NCBI GenBank assembly: GCA_019652555.1
Contig: BPAJ01000001.1
Span: forward strand, 646,762-710,761
Source of the DNA: Gammaproteobacteria bacterium
GTDB taxonomy: Bacteria; Pseudomonadota; Gammaproteobacteria; Magnimaribacterales; AG-339-G14
Length of the DNA stretch: 64,000 nucleotides
Direction: 5' to 3'
The notes beneath the pieces were generated by a model that saw only the letters and a list, made by a program, of their open reading frames with translations, was not told the origin of the DNA and did not search any database. Position numbers and translations under genes: made by a program. Shown here one piece after another: positions 20,137 through 30,560 of the stretch (its first letter is position 1; the number at the start of each line of letters is the position of its first letter).

Positions 20137-20673
20137 TTAATTAAAAGGGTTTTTTTCCAAATCTAAATCTTCGGAATTGATTTCTTTATAAGGTACTTTG
20201 CCTACAAAAGAACCTAGATGGTCTGCACCAGTTAAAATATAGTCAGACATGTAACTATCTTTCCACCATGTTTGACGCATTATATACGTGTCTCCAACCA
20301 AAAACATTACAATTATTATTACAGAACCTCTAAAGCCTCCAAATAAACCACCAAAAATTCTATCTAAAAGACCTTTTTGCATAGAATTCATCCCTTTCAT
20401 TATGGCTTTTCCTGTAATTCTAAAAATAATTAGTAAAACTATAAAAATTGATACAAAACTAAAAATGCTTTTTATTTCTTTGTCATTCGTGAAATTGTCA
20501 AAGATTTCCATAGGGTAGTAACGAAAAAACCACGCAATCAAAATGGCGCTTATCCAAATAGCATTTGAAATAATTTCAACATATAAACCTCTTGAAATAC
20601 CAATCAAAAGCGAACTAAAAAAAATTAGTAATATAAAAAAATCAAAAGTATTGAGGTATAAAAGAAAATCCAT
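20137..20673 (-). CDS. cvpA: CvpA family inner-membrane protein
   Basis: A 178-residue membrane protein with four hydrophobic helices (about residues 8-28, 30-50, 65-85 and 100-125) and the FGGLFGGFRGSVII segment typical of CvpA. The family name comes from colicin V production in E. coli; the cellular role is not settled, but loss affects the envelope. Its ATG shares one base with the folC stop. dedD, which sits between folC and cvpA in many gammaproteobacteria, is missing. Confidence 0.9.
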   Translation of the reverse strand: MDFLLYLNTFDFFILLIFFSSLLIGISRGLYVEIISNAIWISAILIAWFFRYYPMEIFDNFTNDKEIKSIFSFVSIFIVLLIIFRITGKAIMKGMNSMQKGLLDRIFGGLFGGFRGSVIIIVMFLVGDTYIMRQTWWKDSYMSDYILTGADHLGSFVGKVPYKEINSEDLDLEKNPFN

Positions 20674-21896
20674 TACAAGACTTCTTTCAAACTTTGAATG
20701 GAAATAGGAAGATTTCTTACCTCTAACAAGAATTTAAAAAATTCACCAGAGAAGTAAAAAGAGCCAATAAATAAATTGAGTTCATTCCTGCTTTTGTTTT
20801 TTGCAATTGAATAGAGGCTTTTTATTGAATCTTTGATAATGAAATTGAATTTTAGGCTTCTTGTTTTTGATAAAACTTTTTTTGATGACATGAGTCTTTG
20901 ATGAATGTTGTCTGCTATGAAGATTTTATCAACTATACCTTCAAAAGGCTCTAATAGTTTTTCTGGATCTTTATTTTCTGAACACGCAAAAAATAAATTA
21001 ATTTTTTTTCCATTAAAATTTGTATCAAGATAGCTTATTAAATTTCTTACTGAATCTTCATTATGAGCAGAATCTACAAGAAAATTATCAAATAAGGATA
21101 ACCTGCCAAAAATCTTAAAATCATCCAAGAATTGTTTTGTGATTTCAGAAGAAAAATCAAAGACACTATTTTTTGAAACTTCATATAGGCAAAAAAGAAC
21201 TTCTCTAGAAACAGTTATTTTTTTTAAAAACTTATTAGAAGAATAACTTTTTTTTTCAGGATAGATTAAAAAAGAATTAACTTTTGAAGCTTTTTCAATA
21301 ATTGCATTTGGTACATTTTCAGAGCCGAATATTAAAGGTTTTTCAGGTCTAGCAATTTCGGCCTTCTCAGCTGCAATTTCTTCTATCGTATCTCCTAGAT
21401 ATTCTTGGTGGTCCAGAGCTACTTTAGTAATCACAGATATATCAGGTTCAATAAAATTCATTGGATCCAATCTTCCTCCCATGCCTATTTCTAGAATCCA
21501 TAGATCAAGATCTGATTTATTGAAGTGATATAGAGCTGCTAAAGAAATTATTTGATAGAAATTTAAGTTATGACTTTCTTTGTATCTATTGAATCTCTTC
21601 AAAACGTCTAAAAGCTTTTCATCTGATATTTCTTTGTCATTTACTCTAATACGTTCATTAAAATTTAGAAGATGAGGGGAAGTAAAAGTTCCAACTGAAA
21701 TATTCTTTTTTAAAGCAAGTTTAGTAATTAATTCAGAAAGCGACCCTTTTCCATTGGTGCCGCCGATTAGAATGATTTCTTTAGGTTTTTTTAAATTCAA
21801 AGAGTTAAGAACTTCTTTATATCCAACTAAACTCTTTTTTTTATAATTATGGATAAGAAGATTTTCTTCAATCCATTTTGATAAATTTTCAGGCAA
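20673..21896 (-). CDS. folC: Dihydrofolate synthase / folylpolyglutamate synthase
   Basis: ATP-dependent ligase adding glutamate to dihydropteroate and folates. 407 residues, a little short of the usual 420-430. The Mur-ligase-like P-loop is GGTNGKGSLSEL near residues 43-54; further signatures include SPHLLNFNERI and EIGMGGRLDPMN with VALDHQEYLGDT. The C-terminal domain looks divergent from well-studied FolC. Ends one base into cvpA; accD is 4 bases upstream. Conserved position in the superoperon supports the call. Confidence 0.95.
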   Translation of the reverse strand: MPENLSKWIEENLLIHNYKKKSLVGYKEVLNSLNLKKPKEIILIGGTNGKGSLSELITKLALKKNISVGTFTSPHLLNFNERIRVNDKEISDEKLLDVLKRFNRYKESHNLNFYQIISLAALYHFNKSDLDLWILEIGMGGRLDPMNFIEPDISVITKVALDHQEYLGDTIEEIAAEKAEIARPEKPLIFGSENVPNAIIEKASKVNSFLIYPEKKSYSSNKFLKKITVSREVLFCLYEVSKNSVFDFSSEITKQFLDDFKIFGRLSLFDNFLVDSAHNEDSVRNLISYLDTNFNGKKINLFFACSENKDPEKLLEPFEGIVDKIFIADNIHQRLMSSKKVLSKTRSLKFNFIIKDSIKSLYSIAKNKSRNELNLFIGSFYFSGEFFKFLLEVRNLPISIQSLKEVL

Positions 21897-21900
21897 TGAA

Positions 21901-22764
21901 TTAACCGGTAATGTGTAGTTTAGATATCAAGCCTGAAATCTTATCTTTCATATGAGATCTTTGAACAATCATATCTATCATTCCGTGTTTCAAAAGAAAC
22001 TCACTTCTTTGAAAGCCTTCCGGAAGCTTTACTCTTACTGTATCTTCAATAACTCTTGGTCCAGCAAAGCCTACTTGTGCTTTTGGTTCAGCAATATTTA
22101 TATCCCCAAGCATCGCCAAACTTGCTGCAACTCCTCCATATATTGGATCAGTTAATACTGAAATAAATGGGAGCTTCTTACTTTTCAATTTGTTTAGTGC
22201 AGCACTTGTTCTGGACATTTGAAATAAAGAAAATAGAGATTCTTGCATCCTGGCTCCCCCACTGGTTGCTACACATATGAAAGGGCAAGATTTCTCAATA
22301 GCAAATTCAACTGCATCGACGAATTTTTGACCAACTACCGAACCCATTGAGCCTCCCAAAAATCTAAATTCAAATACTGAAAGTACTACGTCTTTATCGT
22401 TGAGTTTTCCGTGAACGGAAATCAAAGCTTCGGTTTCATCAATATTTGTTTTGGCATCATTTAACCTTTCTTTGTACTTCTTTGTGTCTGTGAATGAAAG
22501 CCAATCCTTTGTTTTAAGTTCAGATGAAATTTCTTCATATTCATCATGATCAATTAAGTAAGAAATTCTATGTCTAGCGCCTATTCTTATATGATGATCA
22601 CAATTTGGGCAGACATACATATTCGCTTCAAGATCAGGTCCATAGAGAATTTCTTTACAATTTGAACAAGTTTGCCAGAGCCCTTGAGGAACTGGACTTT
22701 TTTTCTCTTCTTTATGTTGTTTTCCAAGAGAAGGTAGAATCTTGTTAAACCAACTTTTAACCAT
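21901..22764 (-). CDS. accD: Acetyl-CoA carboxylase carboxyltransferase subunit beta
   Basis: Beta subunit of the carboxyltransferase that makes malonyl-CoA for fatty-acid synthesis; works with AccA (not in the window). 287 residues. A four-cysteine zinc ribbon (CSNCKEILYG ... VCPNCDHH, about residues 33-58) precedes the crotonase-fold carboxyltransferase domain with VATSGGARMQESL and DPIYGGVAASLAM. trpA precedes it by 1 base and folC follows by 4 bases; accD-folC linkage is ancient in gammaproteobacteria. Confidence 0.97.
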   Translation of the reverse strand: MVKSWFNKILPSLGKQHKEEKKSPVPQGLWQTCSNCKEILYGPDLEANMYVCPNCDHHIRIGARHRISYLIDHDEYEEISSELKTKDWLSFTDTKKYKERLNDAKTNIDETEALISVHGKLNDKDVVLSVFEFRFLGGSMGSVVGQKFVDAVEFAIEKSCPFICVATSGGARMQESLFSLFQMSRTSAALNKLKSKKLPFISVLTDPIYGGVAASLAMLGDINIAEPKAQVGFAGPRVIEDTVRVKLPEGFQRSEFLLKHGMIDMIVQRSHMKDKISGLISKLHITG

Positions 22765-22765
22765 A

Positions 22766-23542
22766 CTAATTTATAGCTTTTTTTAACGATTTAGTGAAGT
22801 TTGAGATTTTTGGGGTAGATTTTTTTTCTATGAAGTCAATGATTTTTGTCCCAACTACTATGCCATCTGAAAAAGATGCCATCTTTTTTGCTGTTGGCGC
22901 ATCTTTAATGCCAAACCCAACTACAACTGGAAGGTTTGTTAGTGACTTTATCTTTTTTACTTTGTTTTTTACTTCGTTGAAGTTTTTTAACTCAGCTCCG
23001 GTGATTCCTTTCAATGAAACGTAGTATAAATATCCAGATGAAGAAGCGAGCATTCTTTTCAATCTTTTGGAATCTGTTGTTGGAGAAATCAACCTAATGA
23101 GATCGATGTTTTCTTTTTTCAGGTTATTAAAAAAAGATTTGCTTTCATCGTAGGGTAAATCTACAACTATCACACCATCTACGCCAGCTTGGTTTAATTC
23201 TTTTGCCAATTTATTTTTGAGAGATAGAAATGAGTTCATATAGCCCATGAGAACAATAGGTACGTTTTTATTTTTAATTCTGATTTGTTTGCAAAGATTT
23301 AAAATATCTTTGAATTGAATATTTTTTTTAAGTGCCCTTTCATGCGCTTTCTGAATAACTGGTCCTTCAGACATTGGGTCGGAAAAAGGTACCCCGATTT
23401 CTAAAATATCAGCCCCTGAGGCAATTAGATCATTGAGAATTTTTTTTGAACTCCCTAAATTTGGATCTCCAGCAACCGTGTAAGTTACTAAAACTTTATT
23501 TTTAGTTTCTTTTTGATTGAAGACTTTTTCTAAACGTGTCAC
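22766..23542 (-). CDS. trpA: Tryptophan synthase alpha subunit
   Basis: Cleaves indole-3-glycerol phosphate to indole. 258 residues, TIM barrel. The catalytic glutamate is in [13 protein letters not shown] and the second acid is the Asp of PFSDP; the phosphate-binding [11 protein letters not shown] loop is present. Overlaps trpB by 4 bases (ATGA), as usual for these channelled subunits. trpE/G/D/C are not in the window. Confidence 0.97.
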   Translation of the reverse strand: MTRLEKVFNQKETKNKVLVTYTVAGDPNLGSSKKILNDLIASGADILEIGVPFSDPMSEGPVIQKAHERALKKNIQFKDILNLCKQIRIKNKNVPIVLMGYMNSFLSLKNKLAKELNQAGVDGVIVVDLPYDESKSFFNNLKKENIDLIRLISPTTDSKRLKRMLASSSGYLYYVSLKGITGAELKNFNEVKNKVKKIKSLTNLPVVVGFGIKDAPTAKKMASFSDGIVVGTKIIDFIEKKSTPKISNFTKSLKKAIN

Positions 23543-24753
23543 AAAGTCATTCCATCTTCTTTAGCAACAGTAAACATATCTTTATCCCCCCTTCCGGATA
23601 AATTGATGACTATTGTCTTAGACTTGCTAAGTTTGGGTGCAATTTTGTTTACATAGGCCAAAGCATGTGAAGTTTCTAATGCCGGCATGATTCCTTCCGT
23701 TTTAGTTAAATCATGGAAGCTTTTTAATGCCTGCTGATCGGTTGCGCTTTGATATTCAACTCTTCCAATATCTCTCAAATAAGCATGTTCTGGACCAACT
23801 CCTGGATAATCTAAGCCCGCTGAAACCGAATGTGTTGATAAAATCTGACCGTTTTTGTCTTGCATAAGATAAGTTTTCATTCCATGCAACACTCCTACCT
23901 TACCATCACTTAATGGCGCAGCATGTTTACCTGATTTTACTCCAGAACCACCTGCTTCAACGCCAACTAATTTAGTTTTTGTTTCTTTAATAAAGGGATG
24001 AAAAATTCCCATTGCATTTGATCCACCTCCAACGCAAGCAACAATGATGTCGGGATATTTACCAAACTCTTTTTTTGATTGAATCTTAAGTTCTTTTCCA
24101 ACAATTGAATTAAAATCTCTAACAATTTCGGGGTATGGGTGAGGTCCTGCCACACTACCAATGATGTAATGGGTATCCTCAACATTAGTAACCCAGTCTC
24201 TCATTGCTTCATTCATAGCATCTTTAAGAGTTTTTGTTCCAGAATCTACAGAACAAACTTCTGCTCCTAGTAGCTTCATTCTATATACATTCAGAGCTTG
24301 CCTTTCAATATCTTCTTCGCCCATGAAAATAATACATTCTAGTCCATGTCTAGCAGCGACAGTTGCAGTTGCAACACCATGTTGACCTGCGCCAGTTTCA
24401 GCGATGACTCTTTTTTTGCCCATTTTTTTTGCAAGTAAAACCTGACCAACGGTATTGTTGATTTTATGAGCCCCGGTATGATTTAAGTCTTCTCTTTTCA
24501 AATAAATTTTTGCTCCACCAAGTTTTTTAGTCCATCTTTCAGCAAAATATAATGGTGATGGCCTGCCAACAAAATCATTTAAATCTTTTATTACTTCTTC
24601 TTGGAAGGATTTGTCTTTTTTAACTTTAGCGTAAACTTTTTCTAATTCTTCAAGAGCTGTAATAAGAGTTTCAGAAACATATTTGCCTCCAAATTCTCCA
24701 AATCTTCCCTCTTTATCGGGGAATGCATAGTTATTTAAGTTTTTATATTTCAT
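23539..24753 (-). CDS. trpB: Tryptophan synthase beta subunit
   Basis: PLP enzyme condensing indole with serine to tryptophan. 404 residues, normal length. The PLP lysine is in [15 protein letters not shown], the catalytic Glu in AETGAGQHG, and the phosphate-binding [10 protein letters not shown] is present. Overlaps trpF by 11 bases and trpA by 4 bases. Alternative internal starts exist, but [23 protein letters not shown] is a family-like N-terminus (cited in two parts: [15 protein letters not shown] and GRFGEFGG). Confidence 0.97.
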   Translation of the reverse strand: MKYKNLNNYAFPDKEGRFGEFGGKYVSETLITALEELEKVYAKVKKDKSFQEEVIKDLNDFVGRPSPLYFAERWTKKLGGAKIYLKREDLNHTGAHKINNTVGQVLLAKKMGKKRVIAETGAGQHGVATATVAARHGLECIIFMGEEDIERQALNVYRMKLLGAEVCSVDSGTKTLKDAMNEAMRDWVTNVEDTHYIIGSVAGPHPYPEIVRDFNSIVGKELKIQSKKEFGKYPDIIVACVGGGSNAMGIFHPFIKETKTKLVGVEAGGSGVKSGKHAAPLSDGKVGVLHGMKTYLMQDKNGQILSTHSVSAGLDYPGVGPEHAYLRDIGRVEYQSATDQQALKSFHDLTKTEGIMPALETSHALAYVNKIAPKLSKSKTIVINLSGRGDKDMFTVAKEDGMTL

Positions 24754-25360
24754 CTACAATTTTTAAAAAATGTTTTAACTCGGTTATATCTTTTTTTCCT
24801 GGTTTAGATTCTACTCCTGAAGCTAAATCAACTCCGTAAGGCTTATAACTCTTAATCAAAGACGTTATATTATTTGAATTTAACCCGCCTGCAATTATTA
24901 AATTATTTTTTATTTCTTTGGGTATAAGCTTCCAATCAAAAGTTTTTCCGGTACCTCCTCTTATTTTTTGACCCCCGGAATCAAGAAGAATTGCAAATGC
25001 ATCAGCGAATTCAATTATTTTATTTTGAAAGTCTTTCTCATTCATTGAAATAGCTTTTATGTAAGGTAGATTAAAAGAAGAACAAAAATCCTGACTCTCA
25101 TCTCCATGAAATTGAAGAATAGGGTTTTTAAAATAACTTATAGCTTTTTTTATACCTTCTTTTGATTCGTTAACAAAGACGATGACGGGAGAGATTTTTT
25201 CATTAAAGCATTTTCCTGAAGATTCTAAAAACTCAAAAGAGACATATCTTGGACTATCTTTATCTCTATTAAAGCCTATGGCGTCTATATCTAATTTGAT
25301 CAGCTCTTTTAAGTCCTGATCATTTGTTACTCCGCAAATCTTAATATATGGTTTCATCAA
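24743..25360 (-). CDS. trpF: Phosphoribosylanthranilate isomerase
   Basis: Third step of tryptophan synthesis from anthranilate, a (beta/alpha)8 isomerase. 205 residues with KICGVT at the N-terminus, LQFHGDES, and a C-terminal [11 protein letters not shown] and [16 protein letters not shown] phosphate-binding signature. Starts by overlapping truA by 4 bases and overlaps trpB by 11 bases. The truA-trpF linkage is the same as in Pseudomonas. Confidence 0.95.
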   Translation of the reverse strand: MMKPYIKICGVTNDQDLKELIKLDIDAIGFNRDKDSPRYVSFEFLESSGKCFNEKISPVIVFVNESKEGIKKAISYFKNPILQFHGDESQDFCSSFNLPYIKAISMNEKDFQNKIIEFADAFAILLDSGGQKIRGGTGKTFDWKLIPKEIKNNLIIAGGLNSNNITSLIKSYKPYGVDLASGVESKPGKKDITELKHFLKIVDEI

Positions 25361-26151
25361 CTCTTCAACGTTAATTGATTGTTATATTTTGGCTTATATA
25401 TTTTAAATGAAGGGTCATATTCTGGTCCTAAATAAAACAAACCTTTTGCTTCTGCAGTCTTACCTGCATGGGTTCTATCTCTAGCTTCTAAAATGTCTTT
25501 CATTGATTCAGGTGAAGTTATTTCAGAACCAACTTCTATAAGTGTACCAACAATAATTCGTACCATATTCAACAGGAAAGCATTAGCGGATATTTCTATA
25601 GATACAATATTTTGCCTTTTCTTGACCTTAACTTCGAAAACATTTCTGTTGGGGCTTTTTGATTGGCAGCCTGATCCTCTAAAAGAGGAAAAATCCTTTT
25701 CACCAATAAGATGATTTGAAGCTTTTTGCATCAAATTTATATCGAGAGGAGCTCTTATCAGAGACGTAAAATTTCTGTTTAAGACAGATTGTTTGTTGCC
25801 GTTGAGAATATGATATCTATAAGTCCTTTTGGTTGCTGAAAATCTGGAATGAAAATCTTCAGGAACTTTTTTAATCCAATTTATGCTTATATCTTGAGGA
25901 AGGATTGAATTACACCCTGCCAACCACGCTTTATTCAATCTATTTGCTGAAGTCTCGAAATGAATAACTTGCATCGAAGCGTGAACTCCCGAGTCAGTTC
26001 TACCTGAGCAAATAGTTTTTACACTTTCATTTGCAACCTTAGATAATGATTCTTCAATCTTTTCTTGAATTGTCAGGTTAGTTTTTTTTTGTTTTTGCCA
26101 ACCTTTGTAAGAAGTACCGATATACTCTATGCCTAATGCATACCTTTGCAT
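25357..26151 (-). CDS. truA: tRNA pseudouridine(38-40) synthase
   Basis: Makes pseudouridine at positions 38-40 of the anticodon stem. 264 residues. The catalytic aspartate lies in CSGRTDSGVHA; GTSYKGWQKQ and the C-terminal AFLLNMVRIIVGTLIEVG are TruA signatures. Separated by one base from the fimV-like gene upstream and overlapping trpF by 4 bases. Confidence 0.96.
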   Translation of the reverse strand: MQRYALGIEYIGTSYKGWQKQKKTNLTIQEKIEESLSKVANESVKTICSGRTDSGVHASMQVIHFETSANRLNKAWLAGCNSILPQDISINWIKKVPEDFHSRFSATKRTYRYHILNGNKQSVLNRNFTSLIRAPLDINLMQKASNHLIGEKDFSSFRGSGCQSKSPNRNVFEVKVKKRQNIVSIEISANAFLLNMVRIIVGTLIEVGSEITSPESMKDILEARDRTHAGKTAEAKGLFYLGPEYDPSFKIYKPKYNNQLTLKS

Positions 26152-26152
26152 G

Positions 26153-26455
26153 TTATTTTAGTTTTTGAGAGATTGTTTGGTAAGTATTTTTTTCCTCTTC
26201 TTCTAATTGATCTAGTTTAATTTTATTTAGGAGTTCTTTAGCTTTATCTATTTGGTTCATTTCAGAATAAGTGATGGCTAAATTTAAATTAACGGAATTT
26301 TCTTTTCCAAGTTCATTATTAGGTTTATTCAATTCTTTCTGATTTCTTTCTCCCTCTTTTTTTGAATTATCAGTAAAAAATAAAAGAAAAATTAAAAAGG
26401 CAAAAATTAAAATCCCAATTATTAAATAAATTTCCCTGGGTAAAAAAGTATCCAT
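26153..26455 (-). CDS. Small FimV-like protein: one membrane helix plus FimV C-terminal motif
   Basis: A 100-residue protein in the place where gammaproteobacteria have fimV (asd-fimV-truA). It has one membrane helix (about residues 9-28), a charged polar linker (30-55), and a TPR-like segment with LNLAITYSEMNQIDKAKELL (about 57-76), which resembles the conserved FimV C-terminal motif with the pattern DLA-AY-EMG-A-ELL. The LysM domain and long acidic repeats of full FimV (hundreds of residues) are absent. The call rests on position plus motif; function (polar scaffold or none) is unknown. Shares one base with the asd stop. Confidence 0.7.
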   Translation of the reverse strand: MDTFLPREIYLIIGILIFAFLIFLLFFTDNSKKEGERNQKELNKPNNELGKENSVNLNLAITYSEMNQIDKAKELLNKIKLDQLEEEEKNTYQTISQKLK

Positions 26456-27468
26456 TAATTTTGTTTTTCTATTAAACGTTTTAAAATTTGCATGCTATTC
26501 AATGCTGCGCCTTTCCTTAAATTATCAGAAATAACCCACAAATTTACTCTGTTTTCTTTCCAAAGATCCTTTCTAATACTGCCAACAAAAACCTCATCTT
26601 TTCCTTCGGCATCATCCAGGGGAGTTGGGTTAAATTTAGTATCAGAATTTATAACCTTTAAACCGGGAAATGACTGCATTTTAGAAATCATTTCATCAAG
26701 ATTTATCTCTAATTCTGTTTCTATATGAACTGCTTCAGAATGACCATAAAAAACGGGAACTCTCGCACATGATGCTGTAACTTGGATGCTTTCATCTAAT
26801 ATTTTTTGAGCTTCCCAAGTCATCTTCATTTCTTCTTCAGTATATCCGTTATCTAATTTAGGTCTATTTGCTCCAGGTAGAACATTAAAAGCAATTTGTG
26901 ATGAATAAATATTTTTTTTTACTTCATTACCTTCAAGAAAATTTTTTGATTGATCAGTTAACTCATCAATGGCTTCTTTCCCTGTTCCTGAAACAGATTG
27001 ATATGTTGCAACATCTACCCGTTTAACTTTATAAAGATCATGAATTGGTTTGATTGCAACCAGTAATTGAGAAACTGAACAATTGGGATTTGAAATAATT
27101 TGTGGGAGTTTCATATTATCCAAAAGTTCTCCATTGACTTCAGGGATTATTAGGGGAAACTCTTTGTCTTTTCTAAAACATGAAGAATTATCAATGACAG
27201 TGCAGCCAGACTCTTTTGCAATAGGTGCAAATTTTTTAGCAACTTCTGATCCGGCTGAAAAAAAAGCAAAATTGACTGAAGAAAAATCAAAATTTTCAAT
27301 ATCCTCAACAACTATTTCTGAGCCATTTAAATGGATTGATTTACCCGCAGACCTACTACTAGCAACTATTTTTATTTCATCTATAGGTAGTTCATGAGTT
27401 TTTAAATATTCAATAAAAACTCTACCTACTGCACCGGTACCACCAACAATCGCTAACTTATTAGACAT
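26455..27468 (-). CDS. asd: Aspartate-semialdehyde dehydrogenase
   Basis: Reduces aspartyl phosphate to aspartate semialdehyde, a branch point for Lys, Thr, Met and diaminopimelate. 337 residues. Glycine-rich NADP-binding VGGTGAVGR at the N-terminus and the active-site cysteine in NPNCSVSQL near residue 129. It works after the lysC product encoded at the left edge of the window. Overlaps leuB by 8 bases. Confidence 0.97.
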   Translation of the reverse strand: MSNKLAIVGGTGAVGRVFIEYLKTHELPIDEIKIVASSRSAGKSIHLNGSEIVVEDIENFDFSSVNFAFFSAGSEVAKKFAPIAKESGCTVIDNSSCFRKDKEFPLIIPEVNGELLDNMKLPQIISNPNCSVSQLLVAIKPIHDLYKVKRVDVATYQSVSGTGKEAIDELTDQSKNFLEGNEVKKNIYSSQIAFNVLPGANRPKLDNGYTEEEMKMTWEAQKILDESIQVTASCARVPVFYGHSEAVHIETELEINLDEMISKMQSFPGLKVINSDTKFNPTPLDDAEGKDEVFVGSIRKDLWKENRVNLWVISDNLRKGAALNSMQILKRLIEKQN

Positions 27469-28522
27469 AAGAGGCTATTCTATCTCCCATTTCAGATGTT
27501 GAAATTACTTTTGAATCTTTTTGTGCAATATCTTCAGTTGCATAACCTTCTGAAAGGACTTTCCTTACTGCATCATTAATTTTGTTAAAAATAGTCGGTT
27601 CGTTAAATGAGTATTTCATAAGCATTGCAACGGATAGGATCGTAGCAATAGGATTAACAACGCCTTTTCCAGCGATATCTGGTGCTGAGCCATGAACAGG
27701 TTCATAAAGCCCTTTCAAACTTTCGTTTAACGATGCAGAAGGCAACATTCCTATTGAACCAGTCAGCATCGCCGAAATATCAGACAAAATGTCTCCAAAA
27801 AGATTTGAAGACACAATAACGTCAAATTGCTTAGGTTCTCTAACTAGTTGCATTGCGGCATTATCCACTAACATATGCTCGACTTTTACATCCGGATAAT
27901 CAGATGATTTTTTATCAACTATTTCTCTCCATAATTGGGAAACCTCTAAAACATTTGCTTTATCTACAGAACAAAGTCTTTTATCTCTTTCCAATGCACT
28001 CTTAAATGCAACATCAACGATGCGTTCGATTTCTTCAGCTTTGTAAGACATAGTGTTGAAGGCGTAATCGTTATCTTTCTTTCTTGGTTCACCAAAATAA
28101 ATGCCGCTTGTGAGCTCTCTAACAATTAAAATATCCAATTCATTTATCTTTGATTCTTTAAGAGAAGAAGAATGAATTACTTCTTTAAAAGTTATAGCAG
28201 GCCTTAAATTAGCAAAAAAATTTAATTTTGATCTTAATTCTAATAATCCTTTTTCTGGTCTTTCTGAAGGAGACAAAGAATCCCATTTTTTTCCTCCAAC
28301 TGCACCTAGGAGTATTGAATCTGCATTTCTTGCCTTATCCAAAACTTTTGAGGATAGAGGAGTTTTTAATTTATCTATTGAAGCTCCTCCAATTAAATCA
28401 ATATCTATATCAAGCTCAAATGAAAGGTTAGATAAAGAATCGATAACTTTTCTAGCCTCATTACAAACTTCAGGACCAACACCATCTCCCGGTAAAATTA
28501 ATAATTTTTTTTTAGATTTCAC
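27461..28522 (-). CDS. leuB: 3-isopropylmalate dehydrogenase
   Basis: NAD-dependent oxidative decarboxylation of 3-isopropylmalate in leucine synthesis. 353 residues. ILPGDGVGPEV at the N-terminus, LLGAVGGKKWD, VRELTSGIYFGEPR with the conserved Arg/Thr/Tyr, and SNLFGDILSDISAMLTGS carrying the metal-binding Asp residues. Overlaps leuD by 4 bases and asd by 8. Confidence 0.97.
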   Translation of the reverse strand: MKSKKKLLILPGDGVGPEVCNEARKVIDSLSNLSFELDIDIDLIGGASIDKLKTPLSSKVLDKARNADSILLGAVGGKKWDSLSPSERPEKGLLELRSKLNFFANLRPAITFKEVIHSSSLKESKINELDILIVRELTSGIYFGEPRKKDNDYAFNTMSYKAEEIERIVDVAFKSALERDKRLCSVDKANVLEVSQLWREIVDKKSSDYPDVKVEHMLVDNAAMQLVREPKQFDVIVSSNLFGDILSDISAMLTGSIGMLPSASLNESLKGLYEPVHGSAPDIAGKGVVNPIATILSVAMLMKYSFNEPTIFNKINDAVRKVLSEGYATEDIAQKDSKVISTSEMGDRIASYV

Positions 28523-29157
28523 TTAAATAGCCAAGGATTTTTTATTTGATAATTTTTTTCAAAGGACTTGATTTGGTCAGTAAATTTGAGTGATGCTCCT
28601 ATTTCATCCAAGCCTTCCAAAAGACATTTTTTCTTATAATCATCTAGTTCAAATTTAAACTCAGAATCACCGTAATAAAGTACCTGATTTATTAAATCTA
28701 TTTCTATGCTTTGCGCTGAATTTTCATTGAAGTTCTCGAAAATTTTAGATATTTCACTTTTTTTTAAACACAAAGCTAAGAGGCCATTCTTAAAGCAATT
28801 ATTGTAAAAAATATCAGCAAATGATTCTGCGATGACTGTTTTGATCCCAAAATCTTTTAGTGCCCAAACTGCATGTTCTCTACTTGAACCGCAACCAAAG
28901 TTTTCTCCTGAAACTAAAATATTAGAATCAGCAAATAGCTTGTTATTAAAAATAAAGTCTTTATTTACCATCCTAGAAGAAGTTTCTTGATCTATGGTTC
29001 CTTCGTCTAAATATCTCCAACCGTCAAATAAATTATCACCGAAACCTGTTTTTTTTATTGATTTTAAAAACTGTTTTGGAATGATTTGATCAGTATCAAC
29101 GTTTGATTTATCCAAACAAATAAAAGTTCCTGAGAATTCATTTGAAATTTGTTTCAT
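28519..29157 (-). CDS. leuD: 3-isopropylmalate dehydratase small subunit
   Basis: Swivel subunit that, with LeuC, isomerises 2- to 3-isopropylmalate. 212 residues, the longer proteobacterial LeuD type. Signatures DTDQIIPKQFLK, the SGENFGCGSSREHAVWAL loop, and IAESFADIFYNNC. Its ATG shares a base with the leuC stop. Confidence 0.97.
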   Translation of the reverse strand: MKQISNEFSGTFICLDKSNVDTDQIIPKQFLKSIKKTGFGDNLFDGWRYLDEGTIDQETSSRMVNKDFIFNNKLFADSNILVSGENFGCGSSREHAVWALKDFGIKTVIAESFADIFYNNCFKNGLLALCLKKSEISKIFENFNENSAQSIEIDLINQVLYYGDSEFKFELDDYKKKCLLEGLDEIGASLKFTDQIKSFEKNYQIKNPWLFK

Positions 29158-30560
29158 TAAATTTCCCTTACGTCTATAAATCTTCCTTCGATAGCTGCAG
29201 CAGCTGCCATTGCTGGACTTACAAGATGAGTTCTGCCCTTGTATCCTTGTCTGCCCTCAAAATTTCTATTTGAAGTCGAAGCACATCTTTCTTCTTGATT
29301 AAGTTGATCTGGATTCATTCCAAGGCACATTGAACATCCTGCATCTCTCCAGGAAAATCCTGCGTCAATAAATATCTCGTGAAGACCTTCTTCTTCAGCC
29401 TGTTTCTTTACAAGACCTGATCCAGGAACAACCAAGGCTCTCTTTATGTTTTTGGCAAGCTTATTACCTTTAAGGATTTCTGCTGCAATTCTAAGATCTT
29501 CAATCCTGGAATTTGTACATGAACCTATGAAAATCTGATCGAGAGAGATATCAGTCAACTTTGTTCCTGGTTTCAATCCCATATAATTAAGAGCATCCTC
29601 ATAATTTTCTTTATTCTTAAAATCTCTTGGTTCAGGAACTTTTTCGTCAATAGAAGAGACCATTTCTGGAGAAGTTCCCCAAGTCACTTGAGGCAAGATT
29701 TGTTCCGATGAAAAACTGAATTCATTATCAAAAACAGCACCTGGATCAGATTTTAGAGAAATCCATGTATCCAATGCTTTGTCAAATTGATCTCCCGAGG
29801 GAGCGAAAGGCTTTCCTTTGATGTAGTCAAAGGTGGTTTGATCAGGAGCAACCATTCCAGACCTTGCGCCAGCTTCGATAGACATATTACAAAGAGTCAT
29901 TCTGCCTTCCATAGAGAGATTTTCAATTGTGCTACCAGCATACTCGATATTAAATCCAGTTCCTCCGGCTGTGCCTATTTGTCCAATAATGAACATAGTT
30001 ACATCTTTTGCAGACACTCTTTCAAGCAGATCTCCTTCAATATTAATTCTCATATTTTTTTGCTTGTAAGCAATCAAACATTGAGTAGCTAAAACGTGTT
30101 CAACTTCGCTTGTTCCAATACCCATAGCTAAAGCACCAAAAGCTCCATGAGTAGAAGTATGAGAATCTCCACATACTACAGTCATTCCAGGTAATGTAAG
30201 TCCTTGCTCAGGACCAATAACATGCACAATTCCCTGTCTTTCATCTCCTAAACTAAAAAAATTAAGATCATATTTTTTTACATTTTCCTCTAGGGTTAAG
30301 ACCTGTAGCTTGCTGGTAGAATCGCTAATACCTTTTAAGCCTTTAGCTCTATTCTCAGTTGGAACATTGTGATCCGGTGTAGCTATAATTGAATCAACTC
30401 TCCACGGTTCTATTTTTCTTTCTCTCAAGCCATCGAATGCTTGTGGAGAAGTAACTTCGTGAATCAAATGTCTATCTATGTAAATTAGAGAACTTCCATC
30501 GTCTCTTTTGGCTACATGATGGGCATCCCATAACTTATCGTATAAGGTTTTTGAGGACAT
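29157..30560 (-). CDS. leuC: 3-isopropylmalate dehydratase large subunit
   Basis: Aconitase-family [4Fe-4S] enzyme. 467 residues. Cluster ligands are in [13 protein letters not shown] and [28 protein letters not shown] is the substrate-binding loop. leuC follows aroC with a one-base TAATG overlap, so translation is coupled through the whole leu block. Confidence 0.97.
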   Translation of the reverse strand: MSSKTLYDKLWDAHHVAKRDDGSSLIYIDRHLIHEVTSPQAFDGLRERKIEPWRVDSIIATPDHNVPTENRAKGLKGISDSTSKLQVLTLEENVKKYDLNFFSLGDERQGIVHVIGPEQGLTLPGMTVVCGDSHTSTHGAFGALAMGIGTSEVEHVLATQCLIAYKQKNMRINIEGDLLERVSAKDVTMFIIGQIGTAGGTGFNIEYAGSTIENLSMEGRMTLCNMSIEAGARSGMVAPDQTTFDYIKGKPFAPSGDQFDKALDTWISLKSDPGAVFDNEFSFSSEQILPQVTWGTSPEMVSSIDEKVPEPRDFKNKENYEDALNYMGLKPGTKLTDISLDQIFIGSCTNSRIEDLRIAAEILKGNKLAKNIKRALVVPGSGLVKKQAEEEGLHEIFIDAGFSWRDAGCSMCLGMNPDQLNQEERCASTSNRNFEGRQGYKGRTHLVSPAMAAAAAIEGRFIDVREI

